From Gammaproteobacteria bacterium (GTDB lineage: Bacteria; Pseudomonadota; Gammaproteobacteria; Pseudomonadales; UBA3067): a stretch of DNA of 5,663 nucleotides. Location: NCBI GenBank assembly GCA_019090565.1, contig JAHRVS010000111.1, positions 1-5,663 of the forward strand, written 5' to 3'. Positions within the stretch are counted from its first letter, which is position 1; each line of letters opens with the position of its first letter. The notes beneath the pieces are model-generated. The model saw only the letters and a list, made by a program, of their open reading frames with translations. It searched no databases and was not told the origin of the DNA. Below, one piece after another: positions 1 through 5,057 of this stretch. Made by a program: the position numbers and the translations under genes.

Positions 1-238
1 GATTAAGCTTATGCACCAGATGCTCTTCTTCCAAAAATTCTAAAATACGGTAGACCGACATAGCAGGTATGCTTTCGCCGTATTTTTCTTTACAAAAATC
101 AATCAGTTCATAAGCGGAAAGCGCCTTATTGGATTGAATAAGGCCGGTCAAAACTTGTTTCCTTTTTACTGTTAAGCGGGCGCCATGCGCTTTGCAATGC
201 TGTTCTGCGTGCTGGATGATACGGTCAACGTCATTCAT
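1..238 (-). CDS. zur: Fur/Zur-family zinc-responsive repressor, N-terminal part (cut by left edge)
   Basis: The first 79 residues of a Fur-superfamily metalloregulator are visible, from an ATG at 238 to the window edge. The protein starts MNDVDRIIQHAEQHCKAHG and shows the winged-helix DNA-binding domain: RLTVKRKQVL (about 21-30), ALSAYELIDF (about 39-48) and the recognition-helix region MSVYRILEFLEEEHLVHKL. The SAYEL and VYR.L.FL..E.LVHK pattern fits Zur better than Fur or PerR. The metal-binding half lies outside the window. It sits 36 bp downstream of the zrgA-like gene on the same strand, so co-transcription is likely. Family role: with Zn(II) bound, Zur represses zinc uptake genes. An AGG about 8 bases before the ATG serves as a ribosome binding site. 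Fur family is certain; the Zur assignment is inferred from sequence pattern and context. Confidence 0.85.
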   Translation of the reverse strand, partial: MNDVDRIIQHAEQHCKAHGARLTVKRKQVLTGLIQSNKALSAYELIDFCKEKYGESIPAMSVYRILEFLEEEHLVHKLN

Positions 239-274
239 GAAGATTACCTATCTAAATTCGATGATGTGATTGTT

Positions 275-859
275 CTAAGTGAGCGTTACTGCACCTTGCT
301 GGGTTGGCTTTACCCACATGACATGAATTTTATGAATGCTCGGAAATAACCTGAACAAATTAACTGTGATGGCAGATAAGTTGGATTTGTTGTCACAGCG
401 GTATTGGTAACTGGCAATTATTTCACTATGGCTGTCGTGTTGAGTATGGCCCTCGTGCTCAGAGTTATGCTCATGTTCGTGCTCAACTGAATTTTTTTGA
501 TTGGCGTATGCGTGATTATCATTTTCGATGAGACCTGATACGTCTATCGATGTTTTCACGTGCTCGCAATGGCTATCCGAAAATAAAAAAAGAGCCTCAT
601 GTTTACGAAGCTGTAACTCGGCACTCGCAACAGCCGCGAGGTGCTCTCGGGTGCTGTCTTTATACTCAAACCCAAGTAAATTCATCGCTGGTGAAGTTAA
701 CTGAATTTCAAGTATCTCATCCTCCATTGCTACATTCAGCTCCGATAAGCCATGCACGTGAGCCTCTAAACTCGCTGCATACTCTGCTGAATTTGCAGGC
801 TGTGCCACGAAAGCAAACACGATAGTCAATACAATAAAATAAAGTCGACGTATTTCCAT
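275..859 (-). CDS. zrgA: ZrgA-like periplasmic zinc-binding protein (DUF2796)
   Basis: A 194-residue protein. It opens with a signal peptide (MEIRRLYFIVLTIVFAFVA, likely cleavage after NSA near residue 25), so it is exported to the periplasm. The mature start carries HVHG (34-37), followed by the family block LTSPAMNLLGFEY (54-66). A His-rich stretch (127-144, seven His alternating with Glu/Asp/Ser) probably binds zinc. Cys98 and Cys155 could form a disulfide. The C-terminal block LFRLFPSIHKIHVMWVKP and the QQGAVTL end match DUF2796/ZrgA, and the length is normal. In Vibrio, ZrgA works with a zinc ABC transporter under Zur; no transporter genes are seen here. The reading frame is open further upstream to 1000, but that part is COG0523 GTPase sequence, so the ATG before the signal peptide is chosen, with a weak GAAGG just upstream. 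Gene symbol is by family resemblance. Confidence 0.87.
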   Translation of the reverse strand: MEIRRLYFIVLTIVFAFVAQPANSAEYAASLEAHVHGLSELNVAMEDEILEIQLTSPAMNLLGFEYKDSTREHLAAVASAELQLRKHEALFLFSDSHCEHVKTSIDVSGLIENDNHAYANQKNSVEHEHEHNSEHEGHTQHDSHSEIIASYQYRCDNKSNLSAITVNLFRLFPSIHKIHVMWVKPTQQGAVTLT

Positions 860-1070
860 CAGGCCTTCACGCAACGCACAACAAACACATCCATTACTCA
901 TCTCAACAAGTTTTTCTTCACTACGCTTCAAGGAAAATCTATTTTGCACAATCGCTGAATCAATCCGGACCTCACTCACACCATAGACAATGCATGCCAC
1001 TCTCTTCCCCTGACAATTGTCGAGAACATGACTAAGAACGGCTATTTTTTACCGGCACCAAGAAAGCCTG
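860..1070 (-). pseudogene. COG0523 (CobW-like) GTPase / zinc metallochaperone, N-terminal remnant
   Basis: On the minus strand the Walker A motif GFLGAGK is readable at 1068-1048. It is followed by a net one-base loss where the two Thr codons of GKTT should be, and then, in a shifted frame, VLSHVLDNCQGKRVACIV, VSEVRIDSAIVQ, EEKLVEMSNG and the diagnostic metal-binding GCVCC (892-878) with ALREGL. This is the order and spacing of the first ~90 residues of zinc-linked COG0523 GTPases (compare SEVNID and EKLVEMSNGCICCTLRE). Sequence before the P-loop (PVI at the PVTVLSG position) is also out of frame. The usual IVND reads IVYG. Everything after LREGL is gone and the frame runs directly into the zrgA-like gene. 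With the P-loop frame broken and the GTPase core and C-terminal domain missing, it cannot be functional. A zinc chaperone role for the ancestor follows from its Zur/ZrgA neighbours. Confidence 0.82.
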
Positions 1071-1124
1071 GTCACAGATAACTGGTTCAATAGCAGGATG
1101 TCCTGTTCGAAGTAAATTCCACCA

Positions 1125-1190
1125 TGATCCTACTTGTAAACAACTAATGATATGTTACAACGTATCATTAGTTGTTTACAAGTAGGATCA
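1125..1190. repeat. 66-bp near-perfect inverted repeat (palindrome)
   Basis: The left arm at 1125-1152 and the right arm at 1163-1190 are exact reverse complements over 28 bases. They start with TGATCCTACTTGTAAACAAC and end with its complement. The 10-base middle (1153-1162) continues the pairing with one T/G mismatch and a two-base turn, so the whole 66 bp folds into a single long hairpin. Symmetry stops abruptly at both ends. The repeat lies between two genes that have both lost their 5' ends, the COG0523 remnant (minus) and the TetR remnant (plus). No T-run follows either side, so it does not look like an ordinary terminator. I find no further copy of the arm in the window. Confidence 0.9.
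1148..1167. promoter_or_regulatory. Candidate Zur operator at the palindrome centre
   Basis: TGATATGTTACAACGTATCA is a 20-bp dyad resembling the gammaproteobacterial Zur box (ATGTTATAAYATAAC-type core, A/T-rich with GTTA..AAC in the middle). It lies about 80 bp upstream of the P-loop of the COG0523 remnant, the expected place for the operator of a zur-regulated COG0523-zrgA operon, and a Zur-like gene is two genes downstream. The match is from memory of the motif and is not exact. The dyad is also part of the larger hairpin, so the symmetry alone is weak evidence. Confidence 0.45.
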
Positions 1191-1202
1191 CCCACACCCT
1201 GA

Positions 1203-1481
1203 ATAACCCCTCATCATTGGTCCGCCGAGCCTGAAAATCCATCTCTTGCTTACGGCGACGCTTTATTTTACGAAAGGAAGAGGGGTGCATTCAAACGTCA
1301 CCATCTTCTCAACTATAGAGCACCTTCTTCTGATGAAGAGATTGCGCTTGCTGCTTGGGCCATAGCTCACGGTTTGGCGAATTTGGAGATTGAAAGTACC
1401 GAGGAGGACATTCCATCGGATGCAAAACACGCACTGACTCGATCCTCACCGGGAATGTTCATTAAAGGTGCGCGTGCATAG
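1203..1481 (+). pseudogene. TetR/AcrR-family regulator, C-terminal fragment
   Basis: The frame is open from just after a TGA at 1200-1202 to a TAG at 1479-1481 and encodes about 92 residues with no plausible start codon. Visible text includes ENPSLAYGDALFYERKRGAF, then SSDEEIALAAWAIAHGLANL. The AAWA.AHGLANL helix is the hallmark of the TetR C-terminal ligand-binding domain of the WHG type (usual form AWALVHGLA.L), and the DALF..L/R..G segment before it fits the preceding helices. The N-terminal helix-turn-helix is absent and I see no trace of it upstream, where the palindrome and the COG0523 relic lie. This is a broken gene without a DNA-binding domain. The identification rests on a short motif and overall spacing, so the family is likely but not certain. 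Confidence 0.55.
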
Positions 1482-1704
1482 GGAAAGCGTCATGAAAAGT
1501 GGCTCTATCCCCATATTTTATATCTGGAGATAGGAATTGAATGATGCTAACGAAGGCCCATGCCATGAAGAAATCTGTCGACCCATATATCCTCAAGCAC
1601 CTTCACTGCCTAACTTGCACATAAAACCTAGAATAATATTGATACTGCATTTCTAATAGTAACTGAAATATGATTATTGGGGGAATTGAACATTTCCGGG
1701 CGTA

Positions 1705-2544
1705 TCAAAAAGAGTTAACGCCTCCATATACGTCAATAGTTAACCCTCTCTCTTGTGCATAAATTTTAGGTGTTAAACCAATCTGTTTTTTCAGATGACG
1801 GATGAGATGGGGTTGATCACTGAATCCAAACTGAAACGCGACCTCTACCCAATCAATTTCACTGACATCACGCTTATAGAGATACTCCAGCATAGCCTCT
1901 AATTTGTTCATAGATTGGCATTGTTTCAAAGTTAAGCCAGTAACTCGGCTAAAACTTCTCTCAATAGTTCTTTGAGAACAGAAAAGTTTATTACCAAGCT
2001 CTGATATTGCCGTGGCATCCAGCAACTGAAGTGCTTGTTTAGTAAGCTGACTATGTCGATCTTCCATGCTTTTCTTAAACCACGGCAGGAGCATTGCATC
2101 CAGTTGTTCACAGCATCGCCCCGGATCACTGCGTGCTAGTTCTATAAGGTTTTTTTCACCGTGTTTACGTCCATTAAAAAGAGTTGTGAGGTCAGTGCCT
2201 TTTACCGTATCCAACATTGGATGTGAATAGCCCGGTATGTCTAAGGCGTAAAGAGCTCCGGCGTGAAATTTTATCCCTAAATGAACAAAAGGTTTGGAAT
2301 GATCTAGCTGAAAAGTGCGGTGATGGGGAAATAACCAATGACTTCCAGTGCCTTCGGATGCTCCAGGGTTTAAGTCATAGTGATAGAGTTGATGACTCGG
2401 GGATATAATCAGGTGAGCCGAAGGATCAGGGTTCAACTTGGGATACTGGTGACGATTCGAACCATGACGCTTTTCAATGAGCCAGTAACACGCAACATAG
2501 TTGGCGACCTCTGCTACATTTGAAGGCTTTAGCCAATTTATCAT
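1705..2544 (-). CDS. AraC-family transcriptional regulator
   Basis: A 279-residue regulator. Residues 1-165 form an AraC-type sensor domain of the short DUF6597-like kind (VANYVACYWLIE at 13-24; PFVHLGIKFHAGALYAL at 85-101). The C-terminal ~100 residues hold the paired helix-turn-helix of the AraC/XylS family: first ISELGNKLFCSQRTIERSFS (180-199), second VEVAFQFGFSDQPHLIRHL (233-251), then the conserved KKQIGLTPKIYA. All key positions look intact, so it should bind DNA; the ligand is unknown. ATG 2544 is chosen because GAGGG precedes it; a GTG at 2574, two bases after the upstream gene's stop, would add 10 residues but has no clear ribosome binding site. It lies directly downstream of the GNAT gene on the same strand, so the two probably share a transcript and the regulator may control its own operon. 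Confidence 0.88.
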   Translation of the reverse strand: MINWLKPSNVAEVANYVACYWLIEKRHGSNRHQYPKLNPDPSAHLIISPSHQLYHYDLNPGASEGTGSHWLFPHHRTFQLDHSKPFVHLGIKFHAGALYALDIPGYSHPMLDTVKGTDLTTLFNGRKHGEKNLIELARSDPGRCCEQLDAMLLPWFKKSMEDRHSQLTKQALQLLDATAISELGNKLFCSQRTIERSFSRVTGLTLKQCQSMNKLEAMLEYLYKRDVSEIDWVEVAFQFGFSDQPHLIRHLKKQIGLTPKIYAQERGLTIDVYGGVNSF

Positions 2545-2548
2545 CTCG

Positions 2549-2553
2549 CCCTC
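2549..2553 (-). promoter_or_regulatory. Ribosome binding site deciding the AraC-family start
   Basis: GAGGG on the minus strand, four bases before ATG 2544. No comparable purine run precedes the alternative GTG at 2574, which favours the shorter protein. Confidence 0.5.
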
Positions 2554-2576
2554 AAGCTTTTCCTTGGAACCCACTG

Positions 2577-3416
2577 CTACTGCTTACCCGGTAACTGTGC
2601 GCGGTCGAATTCAAACTGAATAATTCGGTTTGAAGATACTAACCCGGCCCGGGTAATCGCTTTTTGTGCAGCGATGTTGCTACGTTCGGTTGAACAAATC
2701 GGCTGCAGACCTTTCTCAGCCGCCTTATTAATCAAGTAATAAAGCACTCGGGTAGCAAGGCCCCTCCCTCGCTCAGACTTAGCAACGATTATACCTAAAT
2801 CTGCAAACTCAGTCTGATATTCATCAAATAGACGGCATTCCCCAGTTGCAAGTAGTTGGTCGTTGGCCCAATAACCCCAAAGCTCCTTGCGCTGAATCAA
2901 GTTATCGAAATAAGCTGTCAGCCATTGCTCTGGTGCGCCGATACTTGAGGTGCCGAATTCAACAAAATCAGCAAGTTGCTCTTGATCCGCTAACTGCATT
3001 TCTAGAGGTTCACTTTTATCAGCATAGCCAATGGTGCCCAGTTGGTACATTAGGGCATTAACTTTAAATGAGCGCGAGTTATCTAAACATAGTGAAAGGT
3101 AATTGGTTTCTGCTGTACTTACAAATGCACCAACAACAGTCCCCGTTGCTAAACTATTTTGCTGTGCAATCAGAGCAAACAGCTCTGTCGCTTGTGCATT
3201 AGCAGCTGGAGACAGGTAAAACTGCAACACATAGCCTTCGTCGTTTATGCAACAGTATCCGACTAAAGTACTACCCTCGTAAAAACCAAAATGATCTGAA
3301 TCCAGTACAAAACCGAAATGCCACATGCCATCAAGGGGGGCGGTTGTTTGTACAAAGTACTCCTTCCTTAATTCGCTGATGTCATCTAGTGACTCGATTT
3401 TCCTGATTTCTAGCAT
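2577..3416 (-). CDS. GNAT-family N-acetyltransferase (two-domain)
   Basis: A 279-residue protein. The C-terminal half (about 137-270) is a GNAT acetyltransferase: the acetyl-CoA pyrophosphate loop lies in LGIIVAKSERGRGLATRVL (207-225, with the R/Q-x-x-G-x-G/A signature as RGRGLA), and CSTERSNIAAQKAITRAGLV (241-260) is the usual C-terminal motif. The N-terminal half (FGFYEGSTLVGYC near 43-55, YVLQFYLSP near 62-70) resembles a second, degenerate GNAT fold lacking the CoA loop; at 279 residues there is room for two folds. Members acetylate amines of small molecules, peptides or proteins with acetyl-CoA; this substrate cannot be read from sequence. ATG 3416 is preceded at nine bases by GAGGG (3426-3430). 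It is the first gene of a likely two-gene operon with the AraC-family regulator. It appears intact. Confidence 0.87.
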   Translation of the reverse strand: MLEIRKIESLDDISELRKEYFVQTTAPLDGMWHFGFVLDSDHFGFYEGSTLVGYCCINDEGYVLQFYLSPAANAQATELFALIAQQNSLATGTVVGAFVSTAETNYLSLCLDNSRSFKVNALMYQLGTIGYADKSEPLEMQLADQEQLADFVEFGTSSIGAPEQWLTAYFDNLIQRKELWGYWANDQLLATGECRLFDEYQTEFADLGIIVAKSERGRGLATRVLYYLINKAAEKGLQPICSTERSNIAAQKAITRAGLVSSNRIIQFEFDRAQLPGKQ

Positions 3417-3573
3417 GGCTCTATTCCCTCGTGATACGCAAGTTTTCGATGGACGAAATAGTAGGAGATACGGTGATTTAATGATTGAATAAAAACGGCA
3501 TTTTTTCGAAAATGAGACTGAGAGGGCAAGCTAACCCTAACCCAACTTTACGTACACTCTCTAACTCACATTA

Positions 3574-3713
3574 GGGCATCGCTAAAAATAGTGATTTTTA
3601 CGTGAGAGCAAGAAAGCCCCGCACGGAGAGCCGCAGTGTATAAGGCATACACGAAGATTCGAGTACGAAGCTGACACAGCTATTGCGTAAAAAGTGCATT
3701 TTTAGAGGTGTCC
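3574..3713. mobile_element. MITE-like element, 140 bp, with terminal inverted repeats
   Basis: The left end (3574-3602) begins GGGCATCGCTAAAAAT and the right end, read inward on the other strand from 3713, begins GGACACCTCTAAAAAT: 13 of 16 bases match, and both continue, after a few differing bases and a one-base gap, into TTTTTACG. ATTA flanks both sides (3570-3573 and 3714-3717), a candidate 4-bp target duplication. The interior has no coding potential but contains short dyads, such as GTGTAT/ATACAC around 3636-3652 and AGCT/AGCT around 3669-3681. The size, ends and target duplication fit a non-autonomous miniature transposon. I do not recognise the parent IS; IS5-like is possible given the short A/T target. 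It lies just beyond the decayed 3' side of an IS3-family OrfA remnant. Confidence 0.65.
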
Positions 3714-3775
3714 ATTATTAACTCGACTCCTTAACAGAAGTGAGGAGCTGGCTAGAAACACGAGGGACTTTGTGT

Positions 3776-3934
3776 TTGTTCTCCGTTGCCCTCTTTGCGA
3801 AGCTGCCGCACCCATTTATAAACGGTGGGCTAGCCCACGCCCTTAGCTTCTGCTGCTTCTCGGATTGAATGATTTCTATCAACAACAAGCTCTGCAACTT
3901 CCCGCCTGAATACTGGTTTAAAATGCTTTGCCAT
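3776..3934 (-). pseudogene. IS3-family transposase OrfA, N-terminal remnant
   Basis: Translation from ATG 3934 begins MAKHFKPVFRREVAELVVD and continues SIREAAEAKGVG, then an in-frame TAG at 3832-3830, then PTVYKWVRQLRKEGNGEQ. This is the helix-turn-helix (HTH_Tnp_1 type) of IS3-family OrfA, where the stop replaces the residue normally before S/PTV.KWV. Homology fades near 3776 and the leucine zipper, the frameshift region and the whole OrfB integrase are missing. Upstream of the ATG (3935 to about 3985) the sequence containing TTAGAGGTGACATTCATTAA probably is the IS terminal region, ending close to where the cyanase relic begins. The element cannot transpose by itself. Family assignment is firm; the exact IS end is a guess. 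Confidence 0.8.
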
Positions 3935-4002
3935 AATGCTACCTTCGTTAATGAATGTCACCTCTAACTCGATAGCCCAATTAACTATGCCACTACAATC
4001 TG

Positions 4003-4184
4003 CCTATGTATCGCCTGTACGAAGTAGTTGGTGTGTACGACAATACATTAAAAGAGGTAATTCAGGGAAAAGTTGGAGACGGAGCTATGAGTGCCATTAA
4101 TTTTAGTGTGGATTTAGGAAACAGAAAGACTCAAAATAAAATCGTGTAACCCTCACCATGAATGGGAAGTTTCGGTCTTATAAA
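4003..4184 (+). pseudogene. cynS: Cyanase (cyanate hydratase), C-terminal remnant
   Basis: From 4003 the frame reads PMYRLYEVVGVYDNTLKEVI then GDGAMSAINF, ending at a TAA at 4147-4149. After a shift of frame near 4135-4143 the text resumes RVTLTMNGKFRSYK (4143-4184). Together these match the cyanase C-terminal catalytic domain, whose normal form is YRFYE.V.VYG.TLK...HEKFGDGI.SAINF, then VTMNGK(F/Y)LPYK. The spacing of Arg, Glu and Ser (residues 3, 6 and 29 counted from the Met) equals that of the active-site trio Arg96, Glu99 and Ser122 in E. coli CynS. The N-terminal helical domain (about 90 residues) is missing; the break lies beside the IS3-family remnant. Cyanase turns cyanate plus bicarbonate into ammonia and CO2. 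This relic lacks more than half of the protein and is frameshifted, so it is not functional. Confidence 0.8.
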
Positions 4185-4207
4185 GCCAGGCAAACAACTT
4201 ACTGCAA

Positions 4208-4231
4208 ACCTAAAAAAACGCTTTCTTAGGT
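4208..4231. terminator. Weak stem-loop between two converging relics
   Basis: ACCTAA at 4208-4213 pairs with TTAGGT at 4226-4231, and AAA/TTT extend the stem inward after one mismatch, leaving a four-base loop. It lies between the 3' end of the cynS relic (+) and the 3' end of the kinase relic (-), where a shared terminator is expected. The stem is A/T-rich and no good U-run follows on either strand, so termination strength is doubtful. Confidence 0.35.
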
Positions 4232-4252
4232 GCTTTATTGAATATTAGAAAG

Positions 4253-4591
4253 TTATTGTATGTATTGATAAATAACGATACACGCCAAAATAAAAGAAAT
4301 TCCTTGCCAAAATACCACTGGGTTTCGTTCCATTAACGGCGGTTTGGATTTACTAAGATAACGAGGACTAGGGTGTTTTAGGTCGTACACAAACTCCGAC
4401 ACTTCGGCGTAACGTTTTGTCGGGTTTATTTCGACTGCCTGCTTGATGGCACAATCAACCCAGCCAAGAGTATTATTTTCATTATTTAAGGTGTTGTTTT
4501 TAAGCAAAGAGGCATACACCAGCCGTTGTTGGGATTTTGGCGTATTTGTTTTGCGATTGCTAAACTTTCAGGTCGGCATCACTCGACCATT
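4253..4591 (-). pseudogene. Bifunctional PP2C phosphatase/Ser-Thr kinase, C-terminal tail remnant
   Basis: The minus-strand frame from 4567 to the TAA at 4255-4253 reads KFSNRKTNTPKSQQRLVYAS, then WVDCAIKQAVEINPTKRYAE, VSEFVYDLKHPSPRYL, and ends with PPLMERNPVVFWQGISF plus a hydrophobic C-terminal helix (ILACIVIYQYI). This is the last lobe of a protein kinase (the A...A....P.KRY.E.SEF..DL.HP region) followed by the ERNPV.FW..LSF membrane anchor typical of bacterial PP2C-kinase fusion proteins. A stop (4570-4568) interrupts the frame; before it NNGRVMPT may be the worn GRLPYG segment. The catalytic loop, DFG and the phosphatase domain are absent upstream, so this is a relic of a protein normally over 550 residues. 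In relatives the gene often lies in nitrate/nitrite assimilation clusters. A GTG at 4519 could open an 88-codon frame, but as a stand-alone peptide it would have no kinase activity. Confidence 0.72.
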
Positions 4592-4639
4592 ATTTGCGAA
4601 AAATAAAAAGAAGCAGGCCAATGTACCTATCCTTTAGTG

Positions 4640-5057
4640 TGCTTATACACGGTGTGACTCAGGTAATAAAAATTTTTAACATGGTGACAGGAAACCGAGC
4701 GAGACTAAAAACATATTAATTCACAACTTGTCCTCTATTCTCTTGTTTGCTTCTCAGCCTCATTTCCTATTGGCAAGCCTTTCGATGTGCCGGTGGAATA
4801 CATTCTTGAGTTCGAGGAGATAGTTAGGGTTCTGTGTCCGTTAAAACGGGGGAAGATCAGTTTTGTAACGCTACACAGGATTAGTGCGTCAGCGATTTAC
4901 ATAGTGGGCGTAATCCAAGCCAAACGGGCCTAAATTACGCTTTTAAGCTACAAAAATGCCAATCTATTTATACGATTAATTACGGTTAGCATTAACAACC
5001 ACTAATTTAACAAAACCAAAGGAACGATGCCTTCAAATTCCTATTTTTAAGGGCGTC
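4640..5057. other. Long non-coding stretch, no confident gene
   Basis: No convincing gene on either strand. The A/T-rich part before 4730 shows no kinase sequence continuing from the relic to its left. On the minus strand, 4831-4760 encodes a 23-codon piece (NPNYLLELKNVFHRHIERL and on to a TGA) that faintly resembles the end of DUF2218 proteins (L..L..V...H.ERFAFRE); this is too short to call. A terminator-like hairpin lies at 4908-4944. The rest, up to the 3' end of the protease gene at 5058, holds nothing I recognise. Confidence 0.5.
4908..4944 (+). terminator. Candidate Rho-independent terminator
   Basis: GCGTAAT (4908-4914) pairs with ATTACGC (4934-4940), with an inner GCC/GGC pairing, and TTTT follows at 4941-4944. 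The T-run is on the + strand only, yet no intact + strand gene precedes it, so it may belong to lost sequence or to a decayed repeat. The protease gene on the minus strand would read into it from the right, where no T-run follows the stem. Confidence 0.35.

Noticed and set aside
550..825. 91-codon open frame on the + strand
   Set aside because: It lies opposite the zrgA-like gene, has no recognisable protein features, and the minus-strand frame has a signal peptide and DUF2796 motifs.
860..1000. Extending the zrgA protein to an ATG at 1000
   Set aside because: The added 47 residues are COG0523 GTPase sequence and would bury the signal peptide inside the protein.
1125..1190. Palindrome as an integron attC site or simple terminator
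   Set aside because: No GTTRRRY/RYYYAAC core boxes at the ends, no integron cassette layout, and no U-run after the hairpin on either strand.
1482..1704. Possible small gene between the TetR relic and the AraC-family gene
   Set aside because: Only short frames (about 25 codons on +, about 45 on -) with no ribosome binding site of note and no recognisable motif.
1932..2129. Second minus-strand frame inside the AraC-family gene
   Set aside because: Out-of-frame shadow of a well-supported regulator.
2846..3061. 71-codon + strand frame
   Set aside because: Antisense shadow of the GNAT gene.
3528..3545. GCTAACCCTAACCC, telomere-like repeat
   Set aside because: Only two units; coincidence in a bacterial intergenic region.
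4443..4637. 64-codon + strand frame
   Set aside because: Antisense to the kinase-tail relic and without features of its own.
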